Assembly: GCA_964565715.1 (NCBI GenBank)
Contig: CAZMGG010000167.1
Span: 1-11,189, forward strand
Length of the DNA: 11,189 bases
Source: CAZMGG01 sp964565715
Lineage (GTDB): Bacteria > Planctomycetota > UBA1135 > UBA2386
Direction: 5' to 3'
Part shown: one piece after another, positions 1-5,815 of the stretch
How the letters are laid out: each line of letters begins with the position of its first letter
Numbering within the stretch: the stretch's first letter is position 1
The notes under the pieces: model-generated
Told to the model about the DNA's origin: nothing
Database searches by the model: none
What the model saw: the letters and a program-made list of their open reading frames with translations, nothing else
Position numbers and translations under genes: made by a program

Positions 1-560
1 ATGCCGTTGCCGATGCCGTGCTCGGTGATCTGCTCGCCGAGCCACATGATGAACATCGTGCCGGCGGTCAGCGACACCACCACCACCACGCAGTAGAGCG
101 CCCACCAGTCGCTGACACCGGCGTGCAGGAGCTTGGCGCCGCCGCCCTCCAGCACGCCGAAGATCACGAAGAACGACTGCAGCACGCAGATGCCGACCGT
201 CGTGATCCGCGTGTACTGGTTGATCTTGCGCTGACCGGACGCGCCTTCCTTGCTGATCTTCTCCAGCGACGGCACGACCTTGGCCAGCAGGCTGAAGATG
301 ATGCTGGCCGAGATGTAGGGCATCACGCCGAGCGAGAACAGCGTCGCGCTCTGCAGGTTGCCGCCGGTCAGCACGTTCATCAGGTTGAAGAGCTGCTGCA
401 CGCCGCCGCCCTGCCTGGTCTTCTCCAGGGTCTCGGCGAGGTTCACGCCCGGCAGCGGGATGAAGAAGCCGATCCGGTAGACCAGCAACAACCCCAACGT
501 GATCAGGATCTTGTTGCGGATCTCCTTGATCCGCACCAGATTGCCGAGGGAGAGCGTCAT
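1..560 (-). CDS. secY: SecY preprotein translocase channel subunit (3' end cut by window)
   Basis: SecY is the pore-forming inner-membrane subunit of the Sec translocon, working with SecE/SecG and SecA. The first 186 residues are visible; the rest lies beyond the left edge. The start is ATG at 560, followed by a short charged stretch (RIKEIRNK). Hydrophobic segments follow: TM1 around residues 18-35 with the family motif YRIGFFIPLPGVN, then segments near 75-93, 120-138 and 153-176. The cytoplasmic motif GEQITEHGIGNG at the window edge is diagnostic of SecY. The gene follows rplO by 53 nt, the usual spc-operon position. No clear Shine-Dalgarno sequence precedes the ATG, and upstream in-frame codons offer no ATG, GTG or TTG before the rplO stop region. 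Identity is certain; the C-terminal half cannot be judged. Confidence 0.97.
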   Translation of the reverse strand, partial: MTLSLGNLVRIKEIRNKILITLGLLLVYRIGFFIPLPGVNLAETLEKTRQGGGVQQLFNLMNVLTGGNLQSATLFSLGVMPYISASIIFSLLAKVVPSLEKISKEGASGQRKINQYTRITTVGICVLQSFFVIFGVLEGGGAKLLHAGVSDWWALYCVVVVVSLTAGTMFIMWLGEQITEHGIGNG

Positions 561-613
561 GGTCTTGGCGTGATCGAGAGGGATCGTCTGGCTGAGGTCC
601 GGGGACGGCCCGT

Positions 614-1174
614 TCAGGCCTTCGGCTTGGACGGGCCCTTGCCGGCCTTGACCTTGTCGGTGGCCGACGCCTTGGGATGACGGCTGCCGTCCTTGCGGAC
701 GAACTTGGGCCGGTAGACCAGCGCCGGGTTCAGCTCCACCGAGCCTCCGGCGGCCTCGATCTTGGCCTTGGCCGAGGCGCTGATCGCGTCGACCCGCACC
801 GACAGCTTCTTCTTCAGCTCGCCGTTGCCCAGGATCTTGAACAGCTCGCTGCCCTTCTCCTGGGAGACCAGGCCCTTCTGCAGGACGGCCTGCAGGTCGA
901 CCTTGGCGCCGTCCTCGAAGGCATCGAGGGCGCCGACGTTGATCACCGTGAAGACCTTGGCGAAGTTCTTGTTGTTGAACCCGACCTTGGGCAGGCGCCG
1001 GTAGAGGGGCATCTGGCCACCTTCCCAGCCGAGCCGGCTCGACCAGCCCGAACGGGATGCCGCGCCCTTGTGACCGCGCCCGGACGTCTTGCCCAGGCCC
1101 GAGCCGACACCGCGGCCGACGCGCTTGCGGGTGGGCCGCTTCAGGCCCTTGGTCTTTGCTTCTGCGAGATTCAT
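614..1174 (-). CDS. rplO: 50S ribosomal protein L15 (uL15)
   Basis: L15 is a late-assembling 50S protein that binds 23S rRNA. The protein has 186 residues. The N-terminal basic, glycine-rich extension characteristic of L15 is visible (RVGRGVGSGLGKTSGRGHKG, about residues 18-37), followed by EGGQMPLYRRLPKVGF at 51-66. The globular domain ends near AAGGSVEL at 141-148. The protein is about 40 residues longer than the E. coli form (144). The excess is a C-terminal tail from about residue 149, rich in Lys, Pro and Ser. The start codon overlaps the rpsE stop by four bases (ATGA), implying translational coupling. A GGGGAG sequence lies about 10 nt upstream inside rpsE. The overlap leaves no room for rpmD, which sits between rpsE and rplO in many bacteria. 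Confidence 0.97.
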   Translation of the reverse strand: MNLAEAKTKGLKRPTRKRVGRGVGSGLGKTSGRGHKGAASRSGWSSRLGWEGGQMPLYRRLPKVGFNNKNFAKVFTVINVGALDAFEDGAKVDLQAVLQKGLVSQEKGSELFKILGNGELKKKLSVRVDAISASAKAKIEAAGGSVELNPALVYRPKFVRKDGSRHPKASATDKVKAGKGPSKPKA

Positions 1175-1689
1175 TGCAGGTTCACTCCCCGCTGCGCCGC
1201 CACCTGATCGCGGTTGCGCAGCTTGGCGAGGGCCGCCATCGTCGCCTTGACGACGTTGAGCGAGTTGGTCGACCCGTAGTTCTTGGTGAGGATGTCGGAG
1301 ATGCCGGCCAGCTCCAGGACCTTGCGCACGGCCTTGCCGGCGATGATGCCGGTGCCCGGCGCCGCCGGCACCAGGCGCACCCGCGTCGCACAGTAGTCGC
1401 CCTCGACCTGGTGCGGGATGGTGGTGCCCTCGCGCAGCACGCGCATCAGGCGCTTCTTGCCGTCCTTGACCGACTTGTCGACGGCGCCGGGGACCTCGCG
1501 GCCCTTGCCGTAGCCGAGACCGACGACGCCGTCCTTGTTGCCGACCACGCTGAGCGCGTTGAACGAGAAGCGGCGACCGCCCTTGACCACCGCCGCCGAA
1601 CGGCTGATGGCAACGACGTCGTCCTTGAGGTCGCCCTCGAGGTTCAGCGCCTCGTCGATCGGGATGCAGGGATAGTTGTGCTTCGCCAT
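1171..1689 (-). CDS. rpsE: 30S ribosomal protein S5 (uS5)
   Basis: S5 is a 30S protein at the mRNA entry tunnel and decoding region; it contributes to translational fidelity. The protein has 172 residues, close to the family norm. The N-terminal double-stranded RNA-binding-like domain contains VVKGGRRFSFNALSVVG and GLGYGKGREVP (about residues 34-67). The C-terminal domain contains VPAAPGTGIIAGKAVRKVLE and LTKNYGSTNSLNVVKAT (about residues 106-150). All are typical S5 blocks. The ATG at 1689 lies one base after the rplR stop, with GGAG seven bases upstream inside rplR. At its other end it overlaps rplO by four bases. It belongs to the spc operon. Confidence 0.98.
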   Translation of the reverse strand: MAKHNYPCIPIDEALNLEGDLKDDVVAISRSAAVVKGGRRFSFNALSVVGNKDGVVGLGYGKGREVPGAVDKSVKDGKKRLMRVLREGTTIPHQVEGDYCATRVRLVPAAPGTGIIAGKAVRKVLELAGISDILTKNYGSTNSLNVVKATMAALAKLRNRDQVAAQRGVNLQ

Positions 1690-1690
1690 G

Positions 1691-2053
1691 TCAGAACTCC
1701 AGACCGCCCTTGCGCGCGGCCTCGGCCAGCGCCTTCACCCGACCGTGGTACTTGTAGGAGGCGCGGTCGAAGGCGACCTTGACCACGCCGGCGCGGCGGG
1801 CGCGCTCGGCCAGCAGTTCGCCGACCTTCGCCGCCATGTCGGTCTTCTTCAGGCCGGTGACGGTCCGCAGCTCCTTCTCCAGGGACGACGCCGCGGCCAG
1901 GGTGTGGCCCTTCTGGTCGTCGATGATCTGGCAGGAGATGTTGTTCAGGCTGCGGAACACCGACAGGCGCGGCCGGCTGCTGACGCGGCGCAGCGCGGCG
2001 CGAACGCGCTGCGTCTTGGCCTGCCGGTGCCTGTGCTTGGGAAGGGTCCTCAT
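1691..2053 (-). CDS. rplR: 50S ribosomal protein L18 (uL18)
   Basis: L18 binds 5S rRNA and, with L5, helps attach it to the central protuberance of the 50S subunit. The protein has 120 residues, the normal bacterial length. Recognisable blocks are a basic N-terminus (KHRHRQAKTQRVR), RPRLSVFRSLNNISCQIIDD at about residues 27-46, LAAASSLEKE, and a C-terminal block VAFDRASYKYHGRVKALAEAAR ending in GLEF. The ATG at 2053 is preceded by GAGG with a six-base spacer. The gene lies 92 nt after rplF across a spacer that holds a strong GC hairpin (2112-2130), and one base before rpsE. Confidence 0.97.
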   Translation of the reverse strand: MRTLPKHRHRQAKTQRVRAALRRVSSRPRLSVFRSLNNISCQIIDDQKGHTLAAASSLEKELRTVTGLKKTDMAAKVGELLAERARRAGVVKVAFDRASYKYHGRVKALAEAARKGGLEF

Positions 2054-2111
2054 CGCTGTCCTCGGTCCTATGTCTCTTTGCGGTGTCTCGTGGGATCGTC
2101 GGGTCGTGTTG

Positions 2112-2130
2112 CCGTCGGCCGGGCCGACGG
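2112..2130 (-). promoter_or_regulatory. GC-rich hairpin in the rplF-rplR spacer
   Basis: A perfect inverted repeat with an 8-bp stem (CCGTCGGC / GCCGACGG) and a 3-nt loop lies 15 nt after the rplF stop codon and about 58 nt before the rplR start. The minus-strand sequence after it (CAACACGACCC) has no U-run, so it is not a standard intrinsic terminator. It could slow RNA polymerase, protect an mRNA end after processing, or serve as a regulatory structure for the distal spc genes. The structure is seen in the sequence; the function is not known. Confidence 0.45.
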
Positions 2131-2145
2131 GCGCGGCGGCCTCGA

Positions 2146-2688
2146 CTAGGCCGAACCGAAGGCCTTGCCGGCCTTCCGCTTGATGACCTCGTCGCTGTAC
2201 TTGATGCCCTTGCCCTTGTACGGCTCGGGCTTCCGCAGCTTGCGGATCGCCGCCGCCACCAGGCCGACCTGCTGCTTGTCCGGGCCCTTGATCACCAGGG
2301 TGGTGGCGGTCGGCGCCTCGATGGTCACGGTCTTCGGGATGGGGAAGCTGATCGGCTTGTTGAAGCCGAGGCTCAGCGACAGCTTGTTGCCCTGCACCGC
2401 GGCCTGATAGCCGATGCCGTTGATCTCGAGCTTGCGCTCGTAGCCCTGGGCCACGCCGACCACCATGTTGTCCAGCAGGGCGCGGGTCGTGCCCTGGTAG
2501 GCCCGGCTCTGCCGCGCCTCGTCCCTGGCGGCGACGGTGATGCGGCCATCGGCGACCGCGATGGTCACCTCCGGGCGGGGGGCAAGGCTCAACTCACCCT
2601 TGGGGCCCTTCACGGTGACCTTGCCGGCGGCATGGGTCACGGTGACGCCCTTGGGGATCGCGATGGGCTGTTTTCCGATGCGGGACAT
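2146..2688 (-). CDS. rplF: 50S ribosomal protein L6 (uL6)
   Basis: L6 is a 50S protein near the factor-binding site, contacting the sarcin-ricin loop region. The protein has 180 residues, the usual length. It starts MSRIGKQPIAIPKGV at an ATG at 2688. A longer in-frame opening to 2829 exists but runs through the rpsH end and a tandem repeat and is not L6-like, so the shorter start is right. The two tandem L6 folds are visible. The first runs to about residue 80 and contains TRALLDNMVVGVAQGYERKL at its end. The second contains LSLGFNKPI and the signature KGPDKQQVGLVAAAIRKLRKPEPYKGKGIKY (about 134-165). No Shine-Dalgarno sequence is evident; the 5' flank is occupied by a 14-bp tandem repeat. Confidence 0.98.
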   Translation of the reverse strand: MSRIGKQPIAIPKGVTVTHAAGKVTVKGPKGELSLAPRPEVTIAVADGRITVAARDEARQSRAYQGTTRALLDNMVVGVAQGYERKLEINGIGYQAAVQGNKLSLSLGFNKPISFPIPKTVTIEAPTATTLVIKGPDKQQVGLVAAAIRKLRKPEPYKGKGIKYSDEVIKRKAGKAFGSA

Positions 2689-2711
2689 GGCTTGGTCGCT
2701 GTGGAGTCGCT

Positions 2712-2762
2712 GAAGCTGGTCGGTGGAAGCTGGTCGGTGGAAGCTGGTCGGTGGAAGCTGGT
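2712..2762. repeat. 14-bp tandem repeat in the rpsH-rplF spacer
   Basis: Three perfect consecutive copies of GAAGCTGGTCGGTG (plus strand; 2712-2725, 2726-2739, 2740-2753) are followed by a 9-base partial copy (2754-2762). On the transcribed strand the unit reads CACCGACCAGCTTC. The array fills more than half of the 92-nt gap between the rpsH stop and the rplF start, ending 24 nt before the rplF ATG. The 14-bp unit is not a multiple of three, which fits a non-coding spacer. Confidence 0.9.
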
Positions 2763-2780
2763 GCTGGAAGGCGGCGGGGA

Positions 2781-3176
2781 TCAGTCGATGACGCAGAGGA
2801 CTTCGCCGCCGACCCGGTGCTCGCGGCACTCGCGGTCGGACAGCACGCCCCGGTTGGTGGAGACGATGCTGACGCCCATGCCGGCGCGCGGTCGCGGCAG
2901 CTCGTCGACGCCGCGATAGCGGCGGCAGCCAGGCGTGCTGACCCGGCGCAGATTGTGGATGACGCTCTCGCCCTCGGGGCCGTAGCGCAGGCGGACCTGG
3001 ATGGCCGACTTCGGGCCCTCCGAAGCCACATCGTAGCCCTCGATGTAGCCCTCGCGCTTCATGGCCTCGAGCACGGCGACCTTGAGCTTGCTGCCGGGCA
3101 TGGTGCAGGCCGTCTGGCGGCGCCGGTAGGCGTTGCGCACACGCGTCAGCAGATCGGCGATCGGGTCGGTCATCAT
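2781..3176 (-). CDS. rpsH: 30S ribosomal protein S8 (uS8)
   Basis: S8 is a primary 16S rRNA binder that organises the central domain of the 30S subunit. In E. coli it also represses the spc operon by binding its mRNA. The protein has 131 residues, the normal length. It opens MMTDPIADLLTRVRNA, contains KLKVAVLEAMKREGYIEGY (about 30-48), and ends with the C-terminal signature RAGMGVSIVSTNRGVLSD followed by ECREHRVGGEVLCVID. Two adjacent ATGs (3176 and 3173) are possible starts, one residue apart. No Shine-Dalgarno sequence is seen: the 5' flank is a short tandem repeat reaching the start codon. Whether it represses its own operon cannot be told from the sequence. Confidence 0.97.
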   Translation of the reverse strand: MMTDPIADLLTRVRNAYRRRQTACTMPGSKLKVAVLEAMKREGYIEGYDVASEGPKSAIQVRLRYGPEGESVIHNLRRVSTPGCRRYRGVDELPRPRAGMGVSIVSTNRGVLSDRECREHRVGGEVLCVID

Positions 3177-3213
3177 GGCTGGGATCTCGGGCTGGATCTC
3201 GGGCTGGATCTCG
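3177..3213. repeat. 12-bp tandem repeat directly upstream of rpsH
   Basis: Three consecutive copies of GGCTGGATCTCG (plus strand) occur at 3177-3189, 3190-3201 and 3202-3213; the first carries one extra G. On the transcribed strand the unit reads CGAGATCCAGCC, and the array abuts the rpsH ATG, taking the place where a ribosome binding site would be expected. The rest of the 64-nt rpsN-rpsH gap shows nothing recognisable. Confidence 0.88.
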
Positions 3214-3240
3214 GAGTGGTTCGGTGGCAGGCGGCGGGGA

Positions 3241-3426
3241 TCACCAGGAGGCCTTGCGGACGCCGGGGATCTCGCCCTGCAGCGCCAGGGAACGGAAGCA
3301 GCACCGGCAGATGCCGAACTTGCGCAGGAACGCGCGCGCCCGGCCGCACAGCTGGCACCGGTTGTAGGCCCGCACCTGGAACTTGGGCTTCTGCAGCTGC
3401 TTGACTCGCAAACACTTCTTGGCCAT
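3241..3426 (-). CDS. rpsN: 30S ribosomal protein S14, zinc-binding short form (uS14, type Z)
   Basis: S14 sits in the head of the 30S subunit, near the A and P sites. This is the short 61-residue form with an intact zinc ribbon: Cys24, Cys27, Cys40 and Cys43 (CxxC-x12-CxxC, in RCQLCGR and ICRCCFR). The N-terminus is MAKKCLRVKQ and the C-terminus carries the conserved GEIPGVRKASW. The ATG at 3426 has AGGAG eight bases upstream. The short zinc form is usual in many Gram-positive and deep-branching phyla, whereas most Proteobacteria use a roughly 101-residue form without the cysteines, which argues against a proteobacterial source. It lies between rplE and rpsH as in the standard spc operon. Confidence 0.98.
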   Translation of the reverse strand: MAKKCLRVKQLQKPKFQVRAYNRCQLCGRARAFLRKFGICRCCFRSLALQGEIPGVRKASW

Positions 3427-3458
3427 CGGATCGGCTCCTGCTGGATCGCTGCTGGTCG

Positions 3459-4031
3459 TTACTTCTTGAACGGCACGCCGAGCTGTGTCAGCAGCGCGTG
3501 CCCCTCGCGATCGGTCCGGGCGGTGGTCACGAACGTGATGTCCATGCCCTGCACGAACTCGATCTTGTCCTGGTTGATCTCGGCGAACACGCTCTGCTCG
3601 GAGAGACCCATCGTGTAGTTGCCACGGCCGTCGAACTTGTCCGGCAGGCCGCGGAAGTCGCGGATGCGGGGGATCGCCACCGTCACCAGACGGTCGAGGA
3701 ACTCCCACATGCGGGCGCCCCGCAGGGTCACCGCGCAGCCGATCGGATAGCCCTCGCGCAGCTTGAAGGTCGCCACCGACTGGCGGGCACGGCGGATGGT
3801 CGGCTTCTGGCCGACGATCGCCGCCATGTCGCGGGTGGCGGCCTCGACGCGGGCCTTGTTCTCGACGGCGCGGCCGATGCCCATGTTGACCACGATCTTG
3901 GTCATCCGCGGCACCATCATGGGATTGGCGTAGCCGAACTCCTTGCGCAGCGCCGGCACGACCTTCTCGCGGTACTGCTGGAGCTTGCGCGGAAGCGCCT
4001 TGGCGGTGGTGGTGGTCGCGTTGGTGGTCAC
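3459..4031 (-). CDS. rplE: 50S ribosomal protein L5 (uL5)
   Basis: L5 binds 5S rRNA in the central protuberance and contacts the P-site tRNA and the 30S head. The protein has 190 residues, about 10 longer than E. coli L5. The excess is a Thr/Ala-rich N-terminus (MTTNATTTTAKA) before the conserved YREKVVPALRKEFGYANPM. Other L5 blocks are KIVVNMGIGRAVE, GQKPTIRRARQSVATFKLRE (about 72-91), MWEFLDRLVTVAIPRIRDFRG, and FDGRGNYTMGLSEQSVF (about 132-148). The start is GTG at 4031 with AGAGG five bases upstream. No ATG lies between it and the conserved core. It follows rplX by 61 nt. The spacer is rich in CAGAAGAC-like words but shows no clear structure. Confidence 0.96.
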   Translation of the reverse strand: MTTNATTTTAKALPRKLQQYREKVVPALRKEFGYANPMMVPRMTKIVVNMGIGRAVENKARVEAATRDMAAIVGQKPTIRRARQSVATFKLREGYPIGCAVTLRGARMWEFLDRLVTVAIPRIRDFRGLPDKFDGRGNYTMGLSEQSVFAEINQDKIEFVQGMDITFVTTARTDREGHALLTQLGVPFKK

Positions 4032-4092
4032 GTCGTCCTCTGCTCTGTCTTCTGCGGTGGCTTGTGCGGTCTTCTGGATCTGGTCGGGCGGG

Positions 4093-4419
4093 CTAGCCGA
4101 AGTCGGTCCCGCACTTCACGCCGATGCGGACGCGCTTGCCGTCCTTCACCTCGCTGCGGGTGCGGGTGCCCTTCTTCAGCTTCTCGCTGAACAGCATCAC
4201 GTTGCTGGCGTCGATGGGGAACTCGACCTGGATGCGGCCGCCCTTGGGATTCTGCTGGCTGCGCTTCTCGTGCTTCCAGCGCAGGTTGACACCCTGCACC
4301 AGCACCTTGCCCTCGCCGGCCATCACCTTCAGGACCTCGCGGGGCTCGTCGGAGCGATACGCCCCGGCGGTCACCACGACCTTGTCGCCCTTGCGGACGT
4401 GCAGCTTGCGCCTGGTCAT
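4093..4419 (-). CDS. rplX: 50S ribosomal protein L24 (uL24)
   Basis: L24 is an assembly-initiating 50S protein bound to the 5' end of 23S rRNA near the exit tunnel. The protein has 108 residues, the normal length. It begins MTRRKLHVRKGDKVVVTAG, the KOW-motif strand, and contains GEGKVLVQGVNLRWKHEKRS (about 36-55), PKGGRIQVEFPIDASNVMLF and a basic C-terminus. The KOW loop is unusual: the common G-x-DKGK-x-GxV segment is replaced here by AYRSDEPREVLKV. The ATG overlaps the rplN stop by one base (TGATG), and a strong GAGGAGG site lies seven bases upstream inside rplN. The two genes are therefore very probably translated in step. Confidence 0.97.
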   Translation of the reverse strand: MTRRKLHVRKGDKVVVTAGAYRSDEPREVLKVMAGEGKVLVQGVNLRWKHEKRSQQNPKGGRIQVEFPIDASNVMLFSEKLKKGTRTRSEVKDGKRVRIGVKCGTDFG

Positions 4420-4787
4420 CAGACGACCTCCTCAGCCAGCGAGACGATCTTCATGAAGTTGCGGTCACGGAGCTCGCGGGCCACGGCGCCGAAGATGCGG
4501 GTGCCGCGCGGGTTGTTCTCCTTGTCGATGATCACCATCGCGTTGCTGTCGAACCGGATGTAGGAACCATCCGACCGCCGCACCGCCTTGGAGGTGCGGA
4601 CCACGACACCGCGCACGACCTCGTGTTCCTTCACCTCGCCGGTGGGCAGCGCGCGCCGCACCGAGCAGATGACCACGTCGCCCAGCGACGCATACCGCCG
4701 GCCGCTGCCGCCGAGCACCTTGATGCACATGGCCCGCTTGGCGCCGGTGTTGTCGGCGACGTCGAGCATGCTCATTTCCTGGATCAT
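4419..4787 (-). CDS. rplN: 50S ribosomal protein L14 (uL14)
   Basis: L14 lies at the subunit interface of the 50S and forms intersubunit bridges with 16S rRNA. The protein has 122 residues, exactly the family length. It opens MIQEMSMLDVADNTGAKRAM and contains KVLGGSGRRYASLGDVVICSV, VVVRTSKAVRRSDGSYIRFD and the signature block NAMVIIDKENNPRGTRIFGAVARELR (about 81-106). The reading frame stays open upstream to 4868, but the ATG at 4787 matches the L14 N-terminus and has AGGAG six bases upstream. The gene follows rpsQ by 38 nt and overlaps rplX by one base. Confidence 0.98.
   Translation of the reverse strand: MIQEMSMLDVADNTGAKRAMCIKVLGGSGRRYASLGDVVICSVRRALPTGEVKEHEVVRGVVVRTSKAVRRSDGSYIRFDSNAMVIIDKENNPRGTRIFGAVARELRDRNFMKIVSLAEEVV
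4427..4433 (-). promoter_or_regulatory. Strong ribosome binding site for rplX
   Basis: GAGGAGG on the minus strand lies seven bases before the rplX ATG and inside the last codons of rplN. It is one of the best Shine-Dalgarno matches in the window. Confidence 0.8.
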
Positions 4788-4793
4788 GGGAGA

Positions 4794-4798
4794 CTCCT
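4794..4798 (-). promoter_or_regulatory. Ribosome binding site deciding the rplN start
   Basis: AGGAG on the minus strand with a six-base spacer to the ATG at 4787. It supports the 122-residue L14 start over the in-frame upstream opening that reaches 4868. Confidence 0.75.
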
Positions 4799-4825
4799 GA
4801 TGTCCGTGTGATGGGCGTGGCGGGG

Positions 4826-5137
4826 TTACTCGGCCGGGGCACGCTGCACGACGCGGACGAGGCGCCACCGCTTGAGGCGCGACATCGGCCGGGTCTGCAT
4901 CACCTCGACGACGTCACCGATGTTGGCCTCGCCCTTCTCGTCGTGGGCGTAGAGCTTGGTGCGCCGGGAGACGTACTTCTCGTACAGCGGGTGCCGCACC
5001 TTGCGGTTGACCTCGATGACGAGCGTCTTCTGCATCTTGTTGGACTTGACGACGCCGCGGACCAGCTTGCGCAGCAGGCGGGCGGCCTGGTCGTCGCTGG
5101 TGCCAGGGGTGGCGGCAGGGTTCGTGCTGGAGGTCAT
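4826..5137 (-). CDS. rpsQ: 30S ribosomal protein S17 (uS17)
   Basis: S17 is a primary-binding 30S protein with an OB fold, contacting 16S rRNA helices in the 5' domain. The protein has 103 residues, longer than the usual 80-90. The extra part is a low-complexity N-terminus (MTSSTNPAATPGTSDDQAAR, residues 1-20) before the conserved RGVVKSNKMQKTLVIEVNRK. Other S17 blocks are HPLYEKYVSRRTKLYAHDEK (about 49-68), GDVVEVMQTRPMSRLKRWRL and the end VVQRAPAE. The ATG at 5137 overlaps the rpmC stop by four bases (ATGA), so translational coupling is likely. No clear Shine-Dalgarno sequence is present. A later in-frame ATG (inside NKMQKT) would remove conserved sequence, so the longer start stands. Confidence 0.96.
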   Translation of the reverse strand: MTSSTNPAATPGTSDDQAARLLRKLVRGVVKSNKMQKTLVIEVNRKVRHPLYEKYVSRRTKLYAHDEKGEANIGDVVEVMQTRPMSRLKRWRLVRVVQRAPAE

Positions 5138-5391
5138 TGGTCACCGCCCTTCTTGGCCTTGCCGGTCTTCGGCGCCTTCTCGGTCTCGCTGGCCCGCTCG
5201 CGCTCCCCCACCACGGTGAGGATGCGCGCCACGTTCTTGCGGATCTGCTTGAAGCGGGCGGTGGTCACCACCGCCTCGGTCGCGCCACGGAAGCGGATCT
5301 GGAACAGCTCCTTCTGCAGTTCCTGCAGGTCGAGCCGCAGCTCGCGGGTGTCCTTGCCGCGGATCTCCTCGATCTTGATCAGGCCAGCCAT
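5134..5391 (-). CDS. rpmC: 50S ribosomal protein L29 (uL29)
   Basis: L29 is a small helical 50S protein beside the polypeptide exit tunnel, near L23. The protein has 85 residues. The two-helix core is visible: IEEIRGKDTRELRLDLQELQ, then KELFQIRFRGATEAVVTTAR and FKQIRKNVARILTVVGERER. It ends with a roughly 20-residue charged tail (SETEKAPKTGKAKKGGDQ) that makes it longer than the common 60-70 residues. The FRGATE segment in place of the commoner FQ-A/H-GQLE pattern is one reason to suspect a planctomycete-like source. GGAGG lies 10 nt upstream of the ATG. The gene is one base downstream of rplP and overlaps rpsQ by four bases. Confidence 0.95.
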   Translation of the reverse strand: MAGLIKIEEIRGKDTRELRLDLQELQKELFQIRFRGATEAVVTTARFKQIRKNVARILTVVGERERASETEKAPKTGKAKKGGDQ

Positions 5392-5392
5392 G

Positions 5393-5803
5393 TCAGATGT
5401 GCCTCCGGCGCACGAGCCGGGTCTTGACCGGCAGCTTGTGGGCGACGCGGGCGAAGGTCAGCTTCGCCTGGGCCTCGGTGACTCCGTCCAGTTCGTAGAG
5501 CACCGTGCCCGGCTTGACGACCGCGCACCAGTACTCGATGTCGCCCTTGCCGGTGCCCTGTCGGGTCTCGGCGGGCTTCGCCGACACCGACTTGTGCGGG
5601 AAGATCCGGATGAAGATCTTCGCCTCGGGCGCGTTGCGGGACGCGGCCACGCGGCCGGCCTCGATGGCGCGGGCCGGGATCCAGCCCGGCTCCAGGGCCT
5701 GCAGCCCGAACTCGCCGAACGACACCTCGGTGCCGGAGGTCGCGTCGCCACGGATCCGTCCGCGGTGCATCTTCCGGTACTTGACTCGCTTGGGCATCAA
5801 CAT
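5393..5803 (-). CDS. rplP: 50S ribosomal protein L16 (uL16)
   Basis: L16 is a late-assembly 50S protein close to the A site and the elbow of tRNA. The protein has 136 residues, the normal length. It begins MLMPKRVKYRKMHRGRIRG and contains GTEVSFGEFGLQALEPGWIP (about 24-43), IEAGRVAASR, KIFIRIFPHKSVSAKPAETR (the FPHK-x-V-x-x-KP-x-E-x-R core), GKGDIEYWCAVVKPGTVLYEL, and a C-terminal AHKLPVKTRLVRR. The ATG at 5803 is preferred over an in-frame ATG at 5797 because AGGAG lies seven bases before it. That site overlaps the stop codon of rpsC, which ends 10 nt upstream. Confidence 0.98.
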   Translation of the reverse strand: MLMPKRVKYRKMHRGRIRGDATSGTEVSFGEFGLQALEPGWIPARAIEAGRVAASRNAPEAKIFIRIFPHKSVSAKPAETRQGTGKGDIEYWCAVVKPGTVLYELDGVTEAQAKLTFARVAHKLPVKTRLVRRRHI

Positions 5804-5810
5804 GGGACTG

Positions 5811-5815
5811 CTCCT
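5811..5815 (-). promoter_or_regulatory. Ribosome binding site deciding the rplP start
   Basis: AGGAG on the minus strand, overlapping the rpsC TAG stop codon, has a seven-base spacer to the ATG at 5803. It favours that start over the ATG two codons further on. Confidence 0.72.
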
